A DNA stretch of 11,415 nucleotides from Candidatus Nomurabacteria bacterium (GTDB lineage Bacteria > Patescibacteriota > Saccharimonadia > Saccharimonadales > Saccharimonadaceae). The stretch covers positions 1 through 11,415 of the forward strand of contig JAISHL010000067.1 in the NCBI GenBank assembly GCA_031262565.1, in the 5' to 3' direction. The first letter of the stretch is position 1; every line of letters starts with the position of its first letter. Under the pieces are notes generated by a model that ran no database searches, was not told the origin of the DNA, and was given only the letters and a program-made list of their open reading frames with translations. Shown in pieces: positions 5,467-11,415 of the stretch. Both the position numbers and the translations under genes were made by a program.

Positions 5467-7307
5467 TATTTTTCTCCTCTCGTTATGAAATAAAATTTTT
5501 CGCGTTTAGTAATATTATACTCCGAATCGGCGAGTTTTTGAATAAGATCTTCGTCGGTTGTCACAAAAATATTATCGCGCAGGTCGTCATCAGTCAAATT
5601 GCCGTTTATGACTTTTTCGCGCCAGATCTCTTGCTCGGTAAAAATTTGCTCTGGCACGCGCGCAAAAAATCCAATATTCATCGTCAAGTTGTTTTGTAGT
5701 GTCGCTTGTCCCAACTCATAAAAACCGCTTTGATCTCGGCGAAAATTCTTATCCAAAATCGTCAAATGTTTCTGCGTTATCACCAAATCGGAAATTTGTG
5801 GCGCAATATATTCTGGTTGTTTAATATTTTGAATCTTAGAAAAACCTTCGCGCCGAGCTGTGGCTTTCGGACTGAACCAAATGTCGGCGAATTGAATTGC
5901 GGTCGCGGCGCAAATCAACAGGGCTGTAATTGCAAAAATTCCATGACGTCTACTGCTACTTTGAGTTTCTGAATTGTCATCCTGAACGCGTTTCAGGATC
6001 TCGGTGGGCTGGCAAGTTGCAAATTTTAATGCATGCTCTTTATAAAGTTCTGAAATCGCCTTAATAAACCAATAAATCACTGTCAAAATTGCCGCATAAT
6101 AAAACGCCCAAGCTTCGCGCGCCGCCGCTCGGAAAGCCGACCAAAGCTGGTAAATTTTGTCTGGTACGGAATATTGAAATAGTGCAATTGGTCCAAAGTC
6201 TACGCGCGTGCCGATCGCAAAAATCAGCAAACCAACCGCGACAATCGCAATCAAAATATTACGCAATTTATTTTTTGTAAATGTGGTGCGAAAATTCCGA
6301 AAACTTTTTCTGTATTTGCTGATCCATAAAAACGCCGTCGCAATCAGCATTGACCACACTCCTAAGCCGAACCACATCATAGTTTCTGGTGAATAAGATC
6401 GTTGTGGTAACGACGGAGTTAGTGAATAACCACCAGAAATCATGAAGCTCAACAGATTAAAGCCTTTGTCTTCGAGGTCGCGAATCTCTGCGCCAGAACC
6501 GAGCGCAAAGCCGCCGATCACCATGAAAACCAGCCCAGCCAGCGCGACTGGAATTAGGATTTTTATAAATAATGCGACAATATTTTTTTTGCTAGATTTA
6601 GAATGACAATCGAGATTTCTCAATCCTGCGACCACCGTCATTACACCGAGCATTGGCAAAAAATACGGGTGAATTAAAACTGCGCCGACCAGCATTGCCG
6701 ACCAAATTGCGATAAATCTCGGCAGACTTATAATCTTTGGCGCATCCCAAACTAATAAAATTCCGAGCAATACCAGCCATTGTGCCGCCAGAGCTGGGTG
6801 ATACAAGCTGCGCGCAATCATCATCGGTGACAATACAAAAATCAGTGCGCCAGCCGCCACGAATAAAATTTGCCAAATGCTCGCCTTTTCGCTATCTTTA
6901 TAAACTTTTCGCCAAACCTTTCGGACTAAAATTGCCGCGATTCCGCCCTGTAAAACATAGCAAATCAATCCCCATAAGCCAAAATATTGAAAACTGGCAG
7001 GCAAAACTCCCACAATCAATTTTAGTGGCAGGGCAAAAAGTGGAATCCCGTCCATAAAGGTTATCGGCAGTCCGACAGGATATGCCAAGCCGTTTATAAT
7101 CGCACCCGTCGAGTCGGCGCGGAAAAATTCCCAGCCCAAAAAATGTTGCGCCGTGTCGTGCGTTACCTCATTAAAAATCCAGCTCGTATATGTTGGATTC
7201 ACAATTGAAAAACCAAAAAGCGTGCCAAAAAACAGCGCTCCAATAATTCCGCCGAGCAAAAATATCCCGCCCGTCGACCCAAAAAAATGTAACATTTTTT
7301 TCTTCAT
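5466..7307 (-). CDS. DUF6311-like multi-pass membrane protein, possible GT-C glycosyltransferase
   Basis: About 613 residues from the chosen ATG. The first of roughly ten membrane helices spans about 13-36; others include about 90-125, 143-167, 172-187, 197-228, 244-270, 310-329, 350-365, 398-416 and 456-474, followed by a soluble C-terminal part of about 135 residues. The first loop (about 47-63: EVTHDTAQHFLGWEFFR, with Asp51) and then LAYPVGLP...MDGIPLFALPLK and FQYFGLWGLICYVLQG match my memory of DUF6311, thought to be GT-C-like enzymes using lipid-linked sugars; this role is inference. A start at 7367 adds 20 residues, but the -10 box lies inside that stretch, six bases before the ATG at 7307, so 7307 is chosen. 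Residues 436-446 (EILKRVQDDNS) come from an inserted dispersed repeat in a polar loop. It heads an operon with the Nudix gene. Confidence 0.78.
   Translation of the reverse strand: MKKKMLHFFGSTGGIFLLGGIIGALFFGTLFGFSIVNPTYTSWIFNEVTHDTAQHFLGWEFFRADSTGAIINGLAYPVGLPITFMDGIPLFALPLKLIVGVLPASFQYFGLWGLICYVLQGGIAAILVRKVWRKVYKDSEKASIWQILFVAAGALIFVLSPMMIARSLYHPALAAQWLVLLGILLVWDAPKIISLPRFIAIWSAMLVGAVLIHPYFLPMLGVMTVVAGLRNLDCHSKSSKKNIVALFIKILIPVALAGLVFMVIGGFALGSGAEIRDLEDKGFNLLSFMISGGYSLTPSLPQRSYSPETMMWFGLGVWSMLIATAFLWISKYRKSFRNFRTTFTKNKLRNILIAIVAVGLLIFAIGTRVDFGPIALFQYSVPDKIYQLWSAFRAAAREAWAFYYAAILTVIYWFIKAISELYKEHALKFATCQPTEILKRVQDDNSETQSSSRRHGIFAITALLICAATAIQFADIWFSPKATARREGFSKIQNIKQPEYIAPQISDLVITQKHLTILDKNFRRDQSGFYELGQATLQNNLTMNIGFFARVPEQIFTEQEIWREKVINGNLTDDDLRDNIFVTTDEDLIQKLADSEYNITKREKFYFITRGEK
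5973..6001 (-). repeat. Dispersed palindromic repeat inside the DUF6311 reading frame
   Basis: On the forward strand this reads ATTGTCATCCTGAAC, then GCG, then TTTCAGGATCT. It matches the right end of the 4835-4976 element (reverse strand) at 23 of 29 positions. In the gene it encodes ILKRVQDDN, a peptide typical of this repeat class when it lies in coding DNA, and it falls in a hydrophilic loop between predicted helices (about 420-455), where an in-frame insertion would be tolerated. Confidence 0.75.
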
Positions 7308-7313
7308 TATTAA

Positions 7314-7342
7314 ATTATAACATGACCATTTTTTATAAACAA
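7314..7342 (-). promoter_or_regulatory. Promoter of the DUF6311-Nudix operon, predicted leaderless
   Basis: On the reverse strand TTGTTT (7342-7337) is followed after 17 bases by a perfect TATAAT (7319-7314), with TG one base before it, so it is an extended -10. Six bases later comes the ATG at 7307. Initiation would fall on or next to the A of that ATG, and no Shine-Dalgarno is present. This decides the start of the membrane protein. Confidence 0.72.
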
Positions 7343-7422
7343 AGTCTGTCAGCAAATTAAAAATCAAAAAACACTTTTATTTTTACGCGATTCATAGTAA
7401 AATGGTTGCATAATTTTAACGT

Positions 7423-7429
7423 GAGGGAG
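7423..7429 (+). promoter_or_regulatory. Shine-Dalgarno-like site of secA
   Basis: GAGGGAG lies 7 bases before the ATG at 7437 (about 10 bases from its GAGG core), so secA appears to be translated from a leader. Upstream, TAAAAT (7398-7403) and CATAAT (7409-7414) are candidate -10 boxes; neither has a good -35, so the promoter is not assigned. The rest of 7343-7397 shows nothing clear. Confidence 0.55.
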
Positions 7430-7436
7430 TTTTTGA

Positions 7437-10367
7437 ATGCCAAGTAAAGATAAGATGTTGGGAAAAATCTTCGGTGACCCACAGAAGAAAATTTTGAAAC
7501 AATTGCAAAAAAAGGTTGCGGAAATTAACGCGCTCGATTATAAATATAAAAAAATGAGCGACAAAGAACTTGCGAAACAGACTGAAATTTTGCGCAAAAA
7601 ATACAAGAGCGTCAGTGAAAAGTTTGATGAAAAAATTGATAAAGATCTGTCGAAAGATGAAAAGTCCACAAAATCCGCCAAGACGAAATCTGACAAAAAT
7701 ATGCCAGAGATCATCAACAAACTATCAGATGAAGAACGTGCGAAATACGCCAAAGCTGGCACGGGTTCGATTGACGATTTTAACGCCCTGAATGCGATTC
7801 ATGCGCGCCGAGTTAAAGCCAAACAAAAAAACGCTCTAAACGAAATTCTCCCAGAGGCGTTTGCTGTGGTTCGAGAAATGGCGTCGCGCTCGCTCAAACA
7901 GCGTCATTATGATGTGCAGTTGATGGGCGGAATTGCGCTTCATGAGGGGAATATCGCCGAGATGAAGACTGGCGAAGGTAAAACTTTGGTCGTTACCGCG
8001 CCTGTCTATTTGAATGCGTTAACTGGCAAAGGCGTTCACGTTGTTACGGTGAACGATTATTTGGCTCAGCTCCACGGCGGTTGGATGGGTTCGCTATATC
8101 ACGCGCTAGGTCTGACGACTGGTGTGATTATCAACGACGCGTCGTTTGTTTACGATCCTGAATATATCAATGAGAGTCATTTTGACAAGCGCATGCAAAA
8201 CCTCAAGCCAGCGTCACGCAAGGAAGCTTACGCTGCGGACATTACTTATGGCACGAACAACGAGTTTGGTTTTGACTATTTGCGCGATAACATGGTTTCC
8301 GATCCAGATCTGTTGCGCCAGCGAGAATTGAACTTTGCTATCGTTGACGAAGCGGACTCGATTTTAATCGACGAAGCTCGCACGCCGTTAATTATCTCTG
8401 CGCCTGCTGCTGAAAATCCAGACATGTATATTAAATTTGCTGCTATCGCCGCGATTTTGGAAGCGCCGAAAAAAGATCCAAATGCGCCGAAATCTATCAA
8501 AAATCCGTTGACGCACAAATCGCTCAATCCCGAGGACGATGAAGAAGACGGCGATTACACTTTGGATGAAAAACGCCACTCGGTTACATTGACGGATCAG
8601 GGCGTTGAAAAAGTTGAAAAATTGCTTGGTCTAAAAAATCTATATTCACCAGATCACGTGCGAGCAGTTTATCATATTGATCAGGCATTGAAGGCACAAA
8701 CTTTGTTCAAGCGCGACAAAGATTATGTGGTGACTAATGACGGCGAGGTGATAATCGTTGACGAATTTACTGGTCGTTTGATGCATGGACGACGCTATAA
8801 CGAAGGTCTGCATCAGGCGATTGAGGCAAAAGAGCGCGTTCAAGTCCGTGAGGAATCGCAAACGCTGGCGACGATTTCATTCCAGAATTATTTTCGCTTG
8901 TATGACAAATTGAGCGGTATGACGGGAACTGCTATAACAGAGGCGGAAGAATTTCAGCAGATCTATGGTCTTGATGTAATTCAGATCCCAACCAATAAAC
9001 CAGTCACGCGCAAAGACCATGATGACAAGATTTTCAAAACCGAAAAGGGCAAAATCATGGCGATTGTTGAGGATGTGAAAAAATATCATGAAAAAGGTCG
9101 TCCAGTTTTGGTTGGTTCGGCGTCAATTGCGAAGAACGAGCTGATCTCGCACGCGTTAAATAAAGCTGGCTTGAAGCACGAAATGTTGAACGCCAAGAAT
9201 AACGAGCGCGAGGCGGAGATTATCTCGCGAGCTGGGCAAAAAGGCGCGATCACTCTTGCGACGAATATTGCGGGTCGTGGCACGGATATTATGTTGGGCG
9301 AGGGAATTGCTGACAAGGGCGGTTTGGTTGTGATTGGCTCCGAACGTCACGAGTCGCGCCGCATTGATAATCAGTTGCGCGGTCGTGGTGGTCGTCAGGG
9401 CGATCCCGGCGATACAATTTTCTATGTGTCAACCGAAGACGATTTGATGCGCATCTTCCAAGGCGACCGAATTGCGATGCTGATGGATCGCCTCGGGGTT
9501 CCCGAAGATCAAGCTATCACGAACAAAGCGGTTTCTAAAACTCTCGAAGCAGCGCAAAAACGCGTCGAGGGCTACAACTTTGACACACGAAAAAATGTTG
9601 TGCAATATGACAACGTCATCAATCGTCACCGCAAAGTCGTTTACGCCGTGCGTCGCAAGATTTTAGAGGGCGACGACATGACACCAGAGATTTTCCGCCT
9701 GATTGACGAGCGCTTGAAAGACTTGCTAAAAGTTCAAGTTAAGAAAAATAACAAGCAGATTATTGAGAAGTTTGAAGAGATTTTTCCGCTTGAAAAATCT
9801 GAAATTGAGAAAATCGCGAAGATCAAGAACGATAAAAAGCGCATTCAATCCGCTCGAACCGCTGTTGAGAAACTTTTTGCCGACAAAGAATCTGAAATGA
9901 CGCCAGAACTTTTGCGTGGTGTTGAGCGTGAAATTTACATGCAAGTCCTCGATATTTTGTGGATGCAACACCTTGAAAATATGCAACATTTGCGCGAGGG
10001 AATCCACTGGCGCAGCGTTGGTCAGCGCGATCCGCTGGTCGAATATCGCTCGGAGTCGCAAAAACTGTTTGATTCATTGCAAGAAACTCTCCAAACTGAG
10101 GTTTTGCGCATGATCTTCCATCTGAAAAAGTCAGACATCAACGAGAAAAAAGTTGAAGACGACGAATATGAGAGTGATTTAACGCGCGCCGCCGAGTCTG
10201 CCGTTGAGCGCGGTGTAAACGAAGCCAGCTTGCCAGAATCTCGCAAAACCGACGAAGATTTTAAAGTCAAAAAAGGCACAACTTCTGCTGAGAAAAATCA
10301 CGTTCGCAACACCGCGCAAAAGAAGAAAAAACAGCAACGCCAGAATCGCAAAAAAGGGCGAAAGTAA
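7437..10367 (+). CDS. secA: Preprotein translocase ATPase SecA, without the zinc-binding tail
   Basis: The motor of Sec-dependent export; it binds SecYEG and drives unfolded preproteins through the membrane by ATP hydrolysis. All core motifs are present: AFAVVREMASR (141-151), Walker A TGEGKT (178-183), VHVVTVNDYLA (200-210), DEAD (304-307) in VDEADSILIDEARTPLIIS, GMTGTA (494-499), ATNIAGRGTDI (608-618), QLRGRGGRQGDPG (646-658), and WMQHLENMQHLREGIHWRSVGQRDPLVEY from about 842. At 976 residues it is longer than most. A Lys/Asp/Ser-rich insertion at about 58-107 lies between the N-terminal helix and the first nucleotide-binding domain, and an acidic stretch (about 344-376) interrupts the region before the preprotein-crosslinking segment. 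The C-terminus is a basic tail (KKKKQQRQNRKKGRK) in place of the usual Cys-rich zinc motif that binds SecB and lipid. It is divergent from the DUF6311 operon and convergent with cas1. Confidence 0.97.
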   Translation: MPSKDKMLGKIFGDPQKKILKQLQKKVAEINALDYKYKKMSDKELAKQTEILRKKYKSVSEKFDEKIDKDLSKDEKSTKSAKTKSDKNMPEIINKLSDEERAKYAKAGTGSIDDFNALNAIHARRVKAKQKNALNEILPEAFAVVREMASRSLKQRHYDVQLMGGIALHEGNIAEMKTGEGKTLVVTAPVYLNALTGKGVHVVTVNDYLAQLHGGWMGSLYHALGLTTGVIINDASFVYDPEYINESHFDKRMQNLKPASRKEAYAADITYGTNNEFGFDYLRDNMVSDPDLLRQRELNFAIVDEADSILIDEARTPLIISAPAAENPDMYIKFAAIAAILEAPKKDPNAPKSIKNPLTHKSLNPEDDEEDGDYTLDEKRHSVTLTDQGVEKVEKLLGLKNLYSPDHVRAVYHIDQALKAQTLFKRDKDYVVTNDGEVIIVDEFTGRLMHGRRYNEGLHQAIEAKERVQVREESQTLATISFQNYFRLYDKLSGMTGTAITEAEEFQQIYGLDVIQIPTNKPVTRKDHDDKIFKTEKGKIMAIVEDVKKYHEKGRPVLVGSASIAKNELISHALNKAGLKHEMLNAKNNEREAEIISRAGQKGAITLATNIAGRGTDIMLGEGIADKGGLVVIGSERHESRRIDNQLRGRGGRQGDPGDTIFYVSTEDDLMRIFQGDRIAMLMDRLGVPEDQAITNKAVSKTLEAAQKRVEGYNFDTRKNVVQYDNVINRHRKVVYAVRRKILEGDDMTPEIFRLIDERLKDLLKVQVKKNNKQIIEKFEEIFPLEKSEIEKIAKIKNDKKRIQSARTAVEKLFADKESEMTPELLRGVEREIYMQVLDILWMQHLENMQHLREGIHWRSVGQRDPLVEYRSESQKLFDSLQETLQTEVLRMIFHLKKSDINEKKVEDDEYESDLTRAAESAVERGVNEASLPESRKTDEDFKVKKGTTSAEKNHVRNTAQKKKKQQRQNRKKGRK

Positions 10368-10381
10368 GATTACATAACCGG

Positions 10382-10421
10382 AATAACTTTATAAAGACTT
10401 GACGGACTTTATAAAGTTATT
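10382..10421. repeat. Perfect 15-bp inverted repeat between secA and cas1
   Basis: AATAACTTTATAAAG (10382-10396) and its exact complement CTTTATAAAGTTATT (10407-10421) flank a 10-base loop. Each arm contains CTTTATAAAG, itself a perfect 10-bp palindrome, at 10387-10396 and 10407-10416, so two identical palindromes lie 20 bp apart, about two helical turns. It sits in the 65-bp gap between two convergent genes. The stem has only two G/C pairs and no T-tract follows on either side, so it is a poor standard terminator. A protein-binding site or an integration-related structure is possible. Confidence 0.8.
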
Positions 10422-10432
10422 GTGATACATCT

Positions 10433-11413
10433 TTAATATTTATCCGCCAAATCGTCTGCAACTTTCCAAAAGTCAGTTTTTCCAGCGTGTCTTCCGTATA
10501 ATAAAAAGTCAACTTTTGGTGGTCGCCCACCATTGGGTTTGCCTTGCATGGGAACCATAAACTTACGCTGTCGCCCTAGTAAATAATATTTCAAAGATAA
10601 AACAATTCCGTGCAACAATTCATGACGAGTGACGATTTGTCGTGTTAATGGAACATAAACTCGCTCGTCTAATAATTCTTTTGTAATGGCGATGGCTGAT
10701 GTTAAATATCTTTCTGTCGGAATCGCACCGCTAATCCATTCGGTTAATATTTTTGCCTCAAAAATCCCACGATAAGGCTCAATTAAATCGTAAACCAAAG
10801 ACGGGTAATCTGTTGGCTCATGGCTAAATCCGTGATACGGAGATAAATGGTGATACGAAATCCAGCGTAAAATAATTCCGCTAATAAACTTACTTTGAGC
10901 ATCAAGCGCCACTGCGGCTGGATTTTTTTCGCGTCGCGTCCATTCAGGGTGTCCTAATTTAGCAAACCACGCTTTCCAGTATTCTCTTGCGTGTACCGCC
11001 TCTATATTCCGTAATTTTTTCACAGAGGCAAATTGCGGTAAAACCTTTGGCTTCACTAGATATTTCATTGAATCCATTTTTGCAGTTAAGATTTGTCGTG
11101 CTACATGTGAAGCGATACGACTTTGAGAACGCTTAATAAGTTGCGCAGATAAAGTGTCGTCTGGATCAGGTCGCGCGCCGCCGACAATATAAATCGGTTG
11201 TGTCATTGTTCGCCTGTGAATAATAATCGGTACTCCCGAACGTGCTATTTTATCGAGAATTCTAACATCTAAATCAGTATCAACATCACCGTAAATCATA
11301 ATAGACTGAACTTCATCTAGCCTTGTTTGAACTTCGCCACCGTTATATGCAAAATCAAAAATTCCATTCTTATTTTCTTTAATTGATTGCAAATAAGGTA
11401 GCCACAATGACAC
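10433..11413 (-). CDS. cas1: CRISPR-associated endonuclease/integrase Cas1, 5' end at the window edge
   Basis: Cas1 is the metal-dependent DNA integrase that, usually with Cas2, inserts spacers into CRISPR arrays. The visible 326 residues have the two-domain layout: an N-terminal beta domain (about 18-78, with IMIYGDVDTDLDVRILDKIARSGVPIIIHRR) and a C-terminal helical domain. Catalytic residues are in place: E138 in IEAVHAREYW (family pattern E-G-x-A-A-R-x-Y-W), H198 in YHGFSHE, and D209/E212 in SLVYDLIEPYR. NPAAVALDAQSKFISG (164-179) matches the usual NPxNALLsYgYs region. The tail after LGRQRKFMVPM (about 280-290) holds a Gly/Pro-rich stretch. The earliest visible start is GTG at 11413, two bases from the edge, so the true start may lie outside. 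No cas2, effector or CRISPR array is present on the downstream side; only 65 bp separate its stop from secA. Confidence 0.85.
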   Translation of the reverse strand: MSLWLPYLQSIKENKNGIFDFAYNGGEVQTRLDEVQSIMIYGDVDTDLDVRILDKIARSGVPIIIHRRTMTQPIYIVGGARPDPDDTLSAQLIKRSQSRIASHVARQILTAKMDSMKYLVKPKVLPQFASVKKLRNIEAVHAREYWKAWFAKLGHPEWTRREKNPAAVALDAQSKFISGIILRWISYHHLSPYHGFSHEPTDYPSLVYDLIEPYRGIFEAKILTEWISGAIPTERYLTSAIAITKELLDERVYVPLTRQIVTRHELLHGIVLSLKYYLLGRQRKFMVPMQGKPNGGRPPKVDFLLYGRHAGKTDFWKVADDLADKY

Positions 11414-11415
11414 AC

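Noticed and set aside
7308..7367. 20-residue N-terminal extension of the DUF6311 protein
   Set aside because: The best -10 box lies inside it, six bases before the next ATG, and the extension has no Shine-Dalgarno or family-like sequence.
9726..10061. Reverse open frame of 111 codons inside secA
   Set aside because: It sits opposite conserved SecA sequence, with Phe/Leu/Asn-rich shadow composition and no family resemblance.
10399..10429. Forward promoter with TTGACG as -35 in the loop of the inverted repeat
   Set aside because: No acceptable -10 is found at 16-18 bases, and it would only transcribe antisense to cas1.
10368..10432. CRISPR repeat or mini-array in the gap after secA
   Set aside because: Only one copy of the palindromic unit is present, with no spacer-repeat periodicity and no typical repeat ending.
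1..11415. UGA recoded to glycine, as in Gracilibacteria or Absconditabacteria
   Set aside because: All large genes read through with the standard code and end at the family-expected positions, and no in-frame TGA occurs in conserved regions.

Overview
The window is chromosomal housekeeping DNA from an AT-rich bacterium that reads the standard genetic code (no in-frame TGA in any long gene). A divergent FolD, a single-domain pyruvate kinase, a stand-alone CheY-like regulator, a small basic one-helix protein, a DUF6311-type membrane protein and a SecA with a lysine-rich insertion and no zinc tail together suggest Candidate Phyla Radiation, most likely Candidatus Saccharibacteria (TM7). This placement is inference from protein style and was not tested by a search.

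Layout, left to right. 1-1534: a GNAT acetyltransferase and folD, both forward. 1538-2200: a CheY-like response regulator and a small basic single-helix protein, both reverse. 2235-4823: tRNA-Glu(UUC), pyruvate kinase, a clear rho-independent terminator, then phosphoglycerate kinase, all forward; the two kinases are the ATP-yielding steps of lower glycolysis. 4835-4976: a 142-bp dispersed-repeat composite lying between convergent genes. 4990-7307: a reverse operon of a DUF6311-like multi-pass membrane protein and a Nudix hydrolase joined by a TAATG overlap; the membrane gene carries a related copy of the repeat inside its reading frame. 7437-10367: secA, forward. 10382-10421: a perfect 15-bp inverted repeat. 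10433-11413: a cas1 integrase gene, reverse, running into the right edge.

Two points stand out. First, five genes (GNAT, folD, the regulator, the small protein and DUF6311) each have an extended -10 promoter (TGN-TAWAMT) only 6-8 bases before the ATG and no Shine-Dalgarno, so their mRNAs are predicted to be leaderless. The kinases and secA instead have leaders with Shine-Dalgarno-like sequences. This pattern also moves the DUF6311 start from 7367 to 7307. Second, a Cas1 with all expected catalytic residues sits beside secA with no cas2 or CRISPR array on its downstream side, only a palindromic 40-bp element. Whether it belongs to a CRISPR-Cas locus, a casposon-like element or is solitary depends on sequence beyond the right edge.
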